A DNA stretch of 49,009 nt from an uncultured Fretibacterium sp. (GTDB taxonomy: Bacteria > Synergistota > Synergistia > Synergistales > Aminobacteriaceae). The position numbers and the translations under genes were made by a program. The stretch lies in contig CALBPU010000180.1 of NCBI GenBank assembly GCA_937899395.1, forward strand, positions 1-49,009, written 5' to 3'. Every line of letters starts with the position of its first letter. The first letter of the stretch is position 1. The notes below the pieces were generated by a model. That model searched no databases. It saw only the letters and a program-made list of their open reading frames with translations, and was not told the origin of the DNA. Shown here piece by piece: positions 42,491 through 49,009 of this stretch.

Positions 42491-43441
42491 TTAATCGGTT
42501 TCCTTAACTTTATAAACCACACTTTTTGTAGATGTAGTAAAAGCAAGGTACATATCAGGTTGAGCAGCCTTAAAGGCAGTTTTATCAAAGCTGTTAGTAA
42601 CTCTTTCACTCAAATTCAAAATTAAATCTCCTGCTTTAACGGATTTAATCCCTTGTGCCCTGATTTTTTCGTCAAGAACAGTTTTAGCTTCGTTTTCAAG
42701 TTCTTCACCGGCTTTTTTAAGTTCACGTGATTCTTTCAAAAGTTCAACGGCGTTGATTACGTCTTCATCGCTTGTTACGGCTAAATCATCTCCGACCGAA
42801 GTATCTTTTTCAAGAGTGTTGTTCAGTTCGCACAAGTGAGCATAATCGCAGTAAGAACAGCACCACGATTCAGCAGGACAGTTTTCAACAGGAGCTTCAT
42901 CAGCGGCAAAAATATCTACAGCACGCTTTTTAATAGCTTCAAATCTGCTTTTGTCAAAATCAAAAAAATCAATGTGCATTTGCGAGTTATTTTTATTAAC
43001 TCCGACAATCCCCAGCTTATCGACCTGATAACCTGCCCAAATTGCCCCCATAGCGTACACATGCAACTGATCCACATATTGAGATTTTGCTTTCAAGCTC
43101 CCTTCACGCTTCCAGTGAATAAAGGAGCGTTCGTTCATGGTTTTTATATCGACGAGAATATGTTGATTATCATCAGGTTTTGAAATAAAGCAGTCGGGAT
43201 GTCCTGCGATAACACCGCCTTTTACGGGCAAGATAAATTGCAAATCCGCATTCTGAGAACCTGCATTATATTCAACGCTCCAACCGTCTTTTCTGAGCCA
43301 TTCGACAACGAGCGGTTCAAGACATGTTCCGACATCAAAAATTCGTTGACTTCTGAAACTGATTTTGCCTTCATAACCGTTTATCCCGTACCACAAATTT
43401 CTGTCGCACGGAAAACCGCATTTTGATTTTTTTCCACTCAT
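42491..43441 (-). CDS. PD-(D/E)XK exonuclease with cysteine cluster (RecB/Cas4-like)
   Basis: The nuclease core is visible: DVGTCLEPLVVEWLRKDGW, then GGVIAGHPDCF with the motif Asp, ILVDIKTM with the D-x-K pair, and YVDQLHVYAMGAIWAGY (the QxxxY motif). Cysteines in ESWCCSYCDYAHLC, with others near the N-terminus (KCGFPCDR), resemble the Fe-S cluster of Cas4/AddB-type nucleases. It probably resects DNA for RecT. The ATG at 43441 has no clear ribosome binding site. No cas genes or CRISPR array are present, so a phage-recombination role is preferred. Confidence 0.82.
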   Translation of the reverse strand: MSGKKSKCGFPCDRNLWYGINGYEGKISFRSQRIFDVGTCLEPLVVEWLRKDGWSVEYNAGSQNADLQFILPVKGGVIAGHPDCFISKPDDNQHILVDIKTMNERSFIHWKREGSLKAKSQYVDQLHVYAMGAIWAGYQVDKLGIVGVNKNNSQMHIDFFDFDKSRFEAIKKRAVDIFAADEAPVENCPAESWCCSYCDYAHLCELNNTLEKDTSVGDDLAVTSDEDVINAVELLKESRELKKAGEELENEAKTVLDEKIRAQGIKSVKAGDLILNLSERVTNSFDKTAFKAAQPDMYLAFTTSTKSVVYKVKETD

Positions 43442-43499
43442 CGGGTAAAATAAATATTAATTTACAATCAAAACTTTTAATCAGAATGGGAGAGCTTTT

Positions 43500-43620
43500 A
43501 TGAAGAAAACACTTACATCAGAAGAAATTGTAGAGCTTTACTCCGGAGTTCAAAAAAATTATTTACGACGGTATGACAAGCGGAAAAACAGTTCGCATGG
43601 TTCTTAAAAGTATACTATGA
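43500..43620 (+). pseudogene. Small protein gene frameshifted at an A-run
   Basis: From ATG 43500 (site GGGAGAG) the frame reads MKKTLTSEEIVELYSGVQK and then runs off. In the shifted frame after a run of seven As, IIYDGMTSGKTVRMVLKSIL ends at TGA 43618-43620, overlapping the recombinase ATG by 4 bp. Together they make a coherent ~38-residue protein. Either it is a mutation or slippage at the A-run restores the frame. Confidence 0.5.
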
Positions 43621-44171
43621 TATTCGGATATGCTCGAATAAGTACTACAAATCAGTCCTTAGAGGCACAAATCGACATGCTTCAAAAAGCAGGGGCGGAG
43701 AAGATATTTTCAGACGTTTTTACAGGGACTAAAAACGACCGCCCAGAACTTGACAGGCTGTTGAAAATTATTAAAGATGGAGATATGCTAATTATTACAA
43801 AGCTGGATCGCATTGCCCGAAGTCTGGTTCACGGCATTCAACTTATAGAAATGCTTAGCGATAGAGGCGTTATCATTAACGTTCTTAACATGGGTATCGT
43901 TGATAGTTCTCCGACAGGAAAGCTAATAAGGAACATTATGTTAGCATTCTCAGAATTTGAACGCGATATGATTCTCCAACGAACTCAAGAAGGGAAAGCT
44001 ATAGCAAAACAGAAGCCTGATTTTATGGAAGGCAGGCCGAAAAAGTTCAATCGAGAGCAGATAAATCACGCATTAGAACTGCTTAAAGACCATTCGTATA
44101 AGCAGGTAAGCGCGATGACGGGGATAAGTACGGCGACGTTGGGGAGAGCGAAAAGGAGGGTCTTAACATAG
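43617..44171 (+). CDS. Serine recombinase (resolvase/invertase family)
   Basis: The complete 184-residue protein has the catalytic domain GYARISTTNQSLEAQIDML with nucleophilic Ser, FTGTKNDRPELDRLL, ITKLDRIARSLVHGIQLI, and the E helix LAFSEFERDMILQRTQEGKA. A C-terminal HTH (LKDHSYKQVSAMTGISTATL) follows. It matches Tn3-type resolvases and invertases in length. It is distinct from the longer recombinase at 35261. The start overlaps the upstream small gene by ATGA, and the TAG stop overlaps the expected start of the Rpn gene. Confidence 0.92.
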   Translation: MIFGYARISTTNQSLEAQIDMLQKAGAEKIFSDVFTGTKNDRPELDRLLKIIKDGDMLIITKLDRIARSLVHGIQLIEMLSDRGVIINVLNMGIVDSSPTGKLIRNIMLAFSEFERDMILQRTQEGKAIAKQKPDFMEGRPKKFNREQINHALELLKDHSYKQVSAMTGISTATLGRAKRRVLT

Positions 44172-44206
44172 AAAGAACAAGATTCCATTACGGATTTTAT
44201 GCAGCA

Positions 44207-45040
44207 ATGAAAGTAGAGTATGACCTTAAAAAAGCTCCTGTAACTTATGAGCAGGAAAAAGAACTGGGAGAAGACCCGGTAAGATTGGATTTCTTGATCA
44301 TAAAGAAAGACAAGGACGCTGTACTTGATGATCCGATAGGAAAATTTTTCAGAGCAGTAAATCTTTTTGAATATAAATCGCCTGAAGACGGTTTATCGAT
44401 TGACGATTTCTATAAGGCGCAAGGATACTGTTTAATCTACAAGGGCTTTGACCGTAAAGTGAATGAACTCCCGATTAGCGAGATGACTTTAACCCTTGTG
44501 AGGCATTCTTATCCGAGGGATTTAATAAAGGAATTAAGGAATGAAGGCTTTGCGATTGAAGAAGCTCATAGCGGAATATATCGTATATCAGGCGGTATAA
44601 GTGTTCCTGTGCATCTTGTAGTAACATCGCGTCTATGTGGATACGAAGGTCTGAAACTTTTGGCGAAAGGTGCAACGAAGGAAAACCTAATCGAATATGT
44701 TGATAAAGCAGTAGCCAGCGGTGATGAAAATATCAAGGAAAACGCTGGAACGGTTGTAGGAATATGCTTATCAGTGAATGAAGAATTGAAGGAGGTAGGG
44801 AATATGAATGAAGTAATAAGGGATTTATTTAAGAAGGATTTTGAGCATGAGCGGTTAGAAGGTAGGTTGGAGGGCAGATTAGAAGGTAGACAGGAGGGCA
44901 TTGAGAATGCTAACGAACGTGTAGCGACGGATATGCTAAAAGAAAATCTACCGCTTTCGTTGATTTCAAAAATCAGTAAGCTCTCGGAAGATGTGATTCG
45001 TGGGTTGGCAGTAAATCTTGGAATGGCTAATATATCATAG
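44207..45040 (+). CDS. Rpn-like PD-(D/E)XK nuclease family protein
   Basis: The nuclease core reads VRLDFLIIKKDKDAV, then FRAVNLFEYKSPEDGLSIDD (the E-x-K pair) and FYKAQGYCLIYK. A C-terminal LEGRLEGRLEGRQEG repeat and a helical tail are typical of the family. The family's N-terminal segment ERTRFHYGFYAAM is encoded upstream in frame, and the natural start position (44168-44170) is ATA behind AAAGGAGG. Translation may therefore start at Met 44207 and lose about 13 residues. Related proteins promote RecA-independent recombination. The gene is otherwise intact. Confidence 0.75.
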   Translation: MKVEYDLKKAPVTYEQEKELGEDPVRLDFLIIKKDKDAVLDDPIGKFFRAVNLFEYKSPEDGLSIDDFYKAQGYCLIYKGFDRKVNELPISEMTLTLVRHSYPRDLIKELRNEGFAIEEAHSGIYRISGGISVPVHLVVTSRLCGYEGLKLLAKGATKENLIEYVDKAVASGDENIKENAGTVVGICLSVNEELKEVGNMNEVIRDLFKKDFEHERLEGRLEGRLEGRQEGIENANERVATDMLKENLPLSLISKISKLSEDVIRGLAVNLGMANIS

Positions 45041-45569
45041 CTAATCAATATCGAAATCATCAAATAGCATAGGTACACGCTTTCCGGTTATTACTTCGCC
45101 TAATTCACACTGGAACTCACCTACTTTAGGGATTGGAAGAAAATAACCTCCGAATTGTGAAGTAGGTATTTTTTTTCGCCTTCAATGGAAATGCTGTACT
45201 TTATTTTTGAAAGATCAAGATGAAATCGAAAACTTTTAATATGAAGTGGTTCAAACTCTTCTCCATGTATGTAAATATCGCTGATACATTCTTACATCAT
45301 TCTTAACATATTTTCATACGCTATTTTAGCACCTATGTTATTACAGTCAAAATCAAAAAACATTTCATTATTACAGTAATAAAGCTCTGTATCACATCTG
45401 AAACAGCGAGAACCAGGCCCGCCATCTTCAACATATAACCAGCCAGCACCTTGAAACGGTTCATAGCGTGAAATAAAATCCTCCAGAAATTGTTTTTCAG
45501 TTTTTCTTGAATTTTCTTGAAGTATGAATATTTGTCTCCTTGCAAATCAAGCATTGCAAATGTTTTCAT
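45041..45569 (-). pseudogene. Hypothetical gene with multiple frame lesions
   Basis: Segments in sense join across frames: MKTFAMLDLQGDKYSYFKKI; then, shifted, KQFLEDFISRYEPFQGAGWL and CDTELYYCNNEMFFDFDCNN up to an in-frame TAA; then the same frame ECISDIYIHGEEFEPLHIKS; and, shifted again at a run of eight As, QFGGYFLPIPKVGEFQCELG ending at 45041. At least two frameshifts and one nonsense codon are needed, so the gene is dead. The CFRC and CNN cysteines suggest a metal site. No family was recognised. It abuts the Rpn gene end to end. Confidence 0.6.
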
Positions 45570-45588
45570 AATTTGAGATAAAATAACA

Positions 45589-46467
45589 TCACTTGAAAAA
45601 TATAAAAATTCCTTTCAAAAATATCCATATACCTGTCAATAACATAAATAAAGCTAAAACAAACGAATAACTTATATCTGTTATAGCTGTCAGAATTCCA
45701 ATCGCAATTAAAATACCGCCTAATTTGAAAGCAGTTTTTGCTAAATCCTTTTTTATTTTCAGGTTACCTCCTGAAGTTTCAATTATGCTTTGTTCACCAA
45801 TATATCTTTCTGTGAGAAACTTGATTTTTTTGAATATGAAATAATATAAAGTTGATAATAAAATTATCAAAATTAATACATTTTCCCCTAAAAATGTACT
45901 GATGACGTGATTATCAAAATTCAAAAGGCATATTATAATAAACGAGTGTAATAATATTGCGCCGGTACTTTCAGGATCAGTAACGAAGAATTCAAATAAA
46001 TCTTTTTTAAGTTTCGCTTTTGGAGCGCAAGAATAATCATAATCTCCTCTGATTAAATTTAACAAATTATTTTCTGAATAACTGTCATAAGCGTTATAAT
46101 CAAATTTGTCGTTCCATTGATATATATCATAGCTGTTTTTATAGCCCTTCTCTACGGTTATGTACTTTCGTAAAGTCATATCTTTGTTATAAGCTATAAC
46201 TGCCATGCTGCGATGATATAATGAATCCTTCGGCATTTTAATCTTTATAACGTAAAAATCATTCAGGTATATATCTTTGATTTTCGTATGTTCAATGACG
46301 AACTGTTCGCTTGAATATGTATCACAGTCTAACAATTTTATGAAGAAATCGCCTTTTTCTTCTAAAATTTTATTGATAGTCTTACGATAACGACCGTTTT
46401 TTCCTAAAATCATTAATGGCAAAAAGCCGTTTTTAATGAAGTTAAGGTCTGCCGATTTAGTTTTCAT
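45589..46467 (-). CDS. Membrane protein of unknown function
   Basis: The N-terminal ~180 residues are soluble and hydrophilic. The C-terminal ~110 contain four hydrophobic helices (ILLHSFIIICLLNF, VLILIILLSTLYYFIF, GGILIAIGILTAI, VLALFMLLTGIWIFL). No signal peptide or known domain was seen. It overlaps the upstream ankyrin gene by 4 bp (ATGA type), so the two are translationally coupled and may act together at the membrane. Function is unknown. Confidence 0.7.
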   Translation of the reverse strand: MKTKSADLNFIKNGFLPLMILGKNGRYRKTINKILEEKGDFFIKLLDCDTYSSEQFVIEHTKIKDIYLNDFYVIKIKMPKDSLYHRSMAVIAYNKDMTLRKYITVEKGYKNSYDIYQWNDKFDYNAYDSYSENNLLNLIRGDYDYSCAPKAKLKKDLFEFFVTDPESTGAILLHSFIIICLLNFDNHVISTFLGENVLILIILLSTLYYFIFKKIKFLTERYIGEQSIIETSGGNLKIKKDLAKTAFKLGGILIAIGILTAITDISYSFVLALFMLLTGIWIFLKGIFIFFK

Positions 46468-47333
46468 TTCGTCAATCTTTTGAACACAGAAGAGTTTTTT
46501 ATTTTTGAGTTTTTCGGTAAATCGTTAGCATAGTCAATCGCTGTTTTATTTTCAACGCTACGGATATTCACATCAGCGTTAAAATCAAGAAGAATATTGA
46601 CCATATCTGGATTATCATAGAACACAGCCCACATTAAAGGGGTGAGAGTCATTAAGAAATTTCCATTAGTAGCGTGTGAAAATATTTTAATATAGAAGTA
46701 AGGCTCACCCTCAATTAATTGATTTTGATGTGAAAATATAGTTTTATCATCACCAAGTTCATATTCAATTAGTCTTTCAGGTGGAATTTCTTCGTGATTA
46801 TTTACATTAGCACCTGCTTCGATAAGGGCTGTAATTAGTTCCTTTGCTATGGGAATATCATTTTTATCATTATAGTTAAATGCAACGATGTGAAGCGGAG
46901 TTCCGGTAAAACTAAAACCTCCTGAATCCCAAGTATTTGGATCAGAACCGGCTTTCAAGAGTTCTTTTACAGCAATGACGTTTTTATACCATAATGCACA
47001 AATCAAAGGCGTGTCTGCGGCAATATTACCACAGGAGGCTACAGCATTCACATCTATTCCTTGAGCTATTAAAAACTTAATACTTTCAGGATTATGATTA
47101 TAAGCGACAGCTCTATGTAAAGGTGTTTCATCGCTATCATATAGCCAATCGCTAATATCCTCTTTTGTGTAATCATCAAAATCATGAATGTCGCGTTTCA
47201 CATTAAACTTAGCGCCATGTTCTAATGCAATTTGAAGCTGTTCAGGAGTTCCATTTTCAGCGAGTTTGAACACGTCAATTTCTTCTGCATAACATGCGGA
47301 AACAAATAAAATAATAAATAATAATTTTTTCAA
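46464..47333 (-). CDS. Secreted ankyrin-repeat protein
   Basis: A signal peptide (MKKLLFIILFVSACYA) is followed by EEIDVFKLAENGTPEQLQIA and about five or six ankyrin repeats: DETPLHRAVAYNHNPESIKF, TPLICALWYKNVIAVKELLK, GTPLHIVAFNYND and FLMTLTPLMWAVFYDNPDMV. The mature protein should be periplasmic or, given the SAC before the cleavage region, possibly lipid-anchored. It is a tandem paralogue of the next upstream gene. Ankyrin repeats bind proteins, and the partner is unknown. The last codons overlap the membrane-protein gene start. Confidence 0.85.
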   Translation of the reverse strand: MKKLLFIILFVSACYAEEIDVFKLAENGTPEQLQIALEHGAKFNVKRDIHDFDDYTKEDISDWLYDSDETPLHRAVAYNHNPESIKFLIAQGIDVNAVASCGNIAADTPLICALWYKNVIAVKELLKAGSDPNTWDSGGFSFTGTPLHIVAFNYNDKNDIPIAKELITALIEAGANVNNHEEIPPERLIEYELGDDKTIFSHQNQLIEGEPYFYIKIFSHATNGNFLMTLTPLMWAVFYDNPDMVNILLDFNADVNIRSVENKTAIDYANDLPKNSKIKNSSVFKRLTK

Positions 47334-47345
47334 TATAGGATACCT

Positions 47346-48185
47346 CTATTTCTGACTATTCGTAGTTTTTATCAAATTTCTGTAAGTTGAAGACTTCTTT
47401 ATGCTGGAATTTTTGGGTAACTCACGAGCATAATCTAAAGCTGTTTTACCTTCAACATTACGAATATTGGCGTTAGCTTTTTCTTTTAATAGTATATCTA
47501 CCACATCAGCATTATCATATAAAACAGCATACATAAGAGGAGTAAATGACGATAAAAAGTTATCTAAGCCAGCATTTGAATAATTTCGTACATTGCTCAA
47601 AGGACACGTTTCCGCTTCCCATTGATTTCGTGGAGGGAGAAATATATCGCTGTAATATTCATAATAATCACTATCAGGATTTTCGTGATAATTTATGTTA
47701 CTTCCTGCTTTTATCAGAGCTGCAATAACTTTTTTAGTAACAGAATAATTATCTTTGTATTTCATTGCAATGACGTGAAGAGGAGTTCCATAAGTATAAT
47801 TGCCGTCATTACTGAAACTATTAGGATCAGCTCCAGCCTTTAATAGTTCATATACGGCATCTATGTTTTTATTTCTTATAGCACACGTGAGAGGAGTTCC
47901 AAAAATAATATTTCCTTCGTAAAAGACATCATTAACATCTAGCCCCTTCGATATTAAAAAATTTATACTTTTAGGATTATGATTATAAGAAGCCGCATAA
48001 TGCAAAGGGGTTTTGTATCCAAAATCAAGCCCTTCTTTAACATTAACATTTGCTCCTTTGTTAATGGCTTCTTGCAGTTGTTTAGGAGTTCCATTTTCAG
48101 CAAGTTTGAACACGTCAATTTCTTCTGCAAAACATTCAGTAAAGATTAGGCATAAACTAAGAAAAACAAACAATATTTTTTTCAA
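47346..48185 (-). CDS. Secreted ankyrin-repeat protein, tandem paralogue
   Basis: It is closely related to the downstream gene: signal peptide (MKKILFVFLSLCLIFTECFA), then EEIDVFKLAENGTPKQLQEA and ankyrin repeats KTPLHYAASYNHNPKSINFL, GTPLTCAIRNKNIDAVYELL, GTPLHVIAMKYKDN and FTPLMYAVLYDNADVVDILL. Conservation over the whole length indicates a recent duplication. The 12-bp gap suggests co-transcription. It is predicted to be exported. An AAGGAG site precedes the ATG. Confidence 0.86.
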   Translation of the reverse strand: MKKILFVFLSLCLIFTECFAEEIDVFKLAENGTPKQLQEAINKGANVNVKEGLDFGYKTPLHYAASYNHNPKSINFLISKGLDVNDVFYEGNIIFGTPLTCAIRNKNIDAVYELLKAGADPNSFSNDGNYTYGTPLHVIAMKYKDNYSVTKKVIAALIKAGSNINYHENPDSDYYEYYSDIFLPPRNQWEAETCPLSNVRNYSNAGLDNFLSSFTPLMYAVLYDNADVVDILLKEKANANIRNVEGKTALDYARELPKNSSIKKSSTYRNLIKTTNSQK

Positions 48186-48212
48186 AATAAAATATCTCCT
48201 TAAAACAAAAAT

Positions 48213-48968
48213 TCACAATCTTAATTTTACAGGATAAAATTTTCCAAACGTCTGACCTGCTGGAACAAAATCAGGTGGTTCAATTTGCTCCGAACGAGAA
48301 GGAATATTTTCTTCTACTCTCCAAGCCCAGTTGTCTTTTTTGGCAATCAGAATAAATTTTTTATAGAGCTGCTCTCCCAAGTAAAATACTCTGCAATATA
48401 CATGAGACTCATCGAAACCGTGAAGTTGGTTGTACATTTCATTCTGCTCGATATAATACATAGCTACATTCTTGAAAGTTTTTCCTCTCATGCTCTTAGG
48501 AACACGCAGCACCATATCGTATGCTTCAGCCATCAGCATAAACTGGTCTGCCCTCTCTATCCAGCTTCTAACACTATTTTTTCGTACGGATTCATGCTTC
48601 ATTGTGCTGACTGAATACCACGCAGGTTGTCCGTCTTTGAAATAGTAATGTGTTTCATTACGGTCAAAAGGCGGAGACTGTGTTTCGACTTCGGGAGTTG
48701 AATTAGCTACAGCGGTGTATAACATAAGTCTGTAATTGCAGTGAGTATTGACGATTTCCTCCATTTTGTCTTTGAACATCATTTCCGATATTGTGTCGTT
48801 AGGATAACGCAGGTAAGGAGGAAGTTCAGAATAACGTACATCAATTTCCTCGTTTTCAAGCGTTTTGCCAGTAACGTATACTCTTATGTCCGTTTCTTTC
48901 GCATGTGCTGAGGTACAAGCGAATAAGGATAATATTGCAATAACTATGATTATTTTGTGAGTAGACAT
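48213..48968 (-). CDS. Secreted protein of unknown function
   Basis: A signal peptide (MSTHKIIIVIAILSLFACTS) ends with an AHA-KE signal peptidase I site. FAC could alternatively be a weak lipobox. The mature ~228 residues contain no recognised domain. The features are a Tyr-rich central part (HYYFKDGQPAWYSV) and a helical region around SWIERADQFMLMAEAYDMVL. A GGAGG site precedes the ATG. It is 27 bp upstream of the ankyrin gene pair on the same strand, and probably the first gene of that operon. Confidence 0.7.
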   Translation of the reverse strand: MSTHKIIIVIAILSLFACTSAHAKETDIRVYVTGKTLENEEIDVRYSELPPYLRYPNDTISEMMFKDKMEEIVNTHCNYRLMLYTAVANSTPEVETQSPPFDRNETHYYFKDGQPAWYSVSTMKHESVRKNSVRSWIERADQFMLMAEAYDMVLRVPKSMRGKTFKNVAMYYIEQNEMYNQLHGFDESHVYCRVFYLGEQLYKKFILIAKKDNWAWRVEENIPSRSEQIEPPDFVPAGQTFGKFYPVKLRL

Positions 48969-49009
48969 AGTAAATCCTCCAATTCTGTAGAATGAGAAGA
49001 GCTCTATGC

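Noticed and set aside
42491..43441. Cas4 of a CRISPR system
   Set aside because: The cysteine cluster resembles Cas4, but no other cas gene or array is present and the neighbour is recT, so a phage recombination nuclease is preferred.
29584..45040. Complete functional prophage
   Set aside because: No capsid, portal, terminase, tail, lysis or tyrosine-integrase genes were found, and the replication gene is broken. No attachment-site direct repeats were identified.
44566..45078. Minus-strand 170-codon open frame opposite the Rpn-like gene
   Set aside because: The Ser/Phe-rich translation with repeated LPSNLPSN is the antisense of the LEGRLEGR repeat. The plus-strand gene is well supported.

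Overview
The window comes from an AT-rich bacterial genome. The organism cannot be named from this sequence. Lipoprotein and Sec signal peptides, membrane-anchored hybrid histidine kinases, a secreted FMN/FAD flavocytochrome-type reductase and a ribose-type sugar importer suggest an anaerobic gut or host-associated bacterium. A Synergistota-like or Bacillota-like lineage would fit, but this is a guess from gene style. No rRNA, tRNA or CRISPR array was recognised.

Layout. 1-9.5 kb is a signalling block: a response regulator cut by the contig edge, a small IS200/IS605-type element without a transposase, three hybrid histidine kinases, a HicBA toxin-antitoxin pair and a PAS-GGDEF-EAL protein with degenerate catalytic motifs. 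9.5-12 kb holds housekeeping genes (deoxynucleoside kinase, NIF3-like protein, trpS), followed by a solitary restriction-endonuclease-like gene and an IS630 remnant. 13.6-21.9 kb is a sugar-uptake locus on the minus strand: deoC, FGGY kinase, lipoprotein binding protein, permease, ATPase, permease, then a separately transcribed ROK regulator. 22-29.3 kb carries nuclease-family debris, a structured non-coding stretch, a flavin reductase, an aldo/keto reductase, a BspA-type leucine-rich-repeat protein, Sel1 and RNA 2'-phosphotransferase remnants, and a secreted cyclophilin-like protein.

29.6-45 kb is an accessory region resembling a decayed prophage or integrative element. It has an XRE regulator, DUF3846 proteins, a cytosine-C5 methyltransferase, two serine recombinases, a broken antitoxin/GNAT toxin pair, a peptidase-PARG fusion, an iteron cluster next to a damaged primase-helicase, RecT and its partner nuclease. 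There are no capsid, tail, terminase or lysis genes. 45-49 kb holds another pseudogene, a membrane protein, two tandem secreted ankyrin proteins and a secreted protein of unknown function.

The most notable points are: (i) a metallopeptidase fused to a microbial-type poly(ADP-ribose) glycohydrolase; (ii) in-frame TAG codons and ATA at expected start positions in several accessory genes, each explicable by one G-to-A change; (iii) an approximately 80-bp leader repeated upstream of two accessory genes, with an RBS-proximal hairpin; (iv) an iteron-type candidate origin whose adjacent helicase has lost its Walker A segment; (v) a minimal IS605-type element that may still produce an omegaRNA-like transcript; and (vi) a clear contrast between intact core genes and heavily broken accessory genes.
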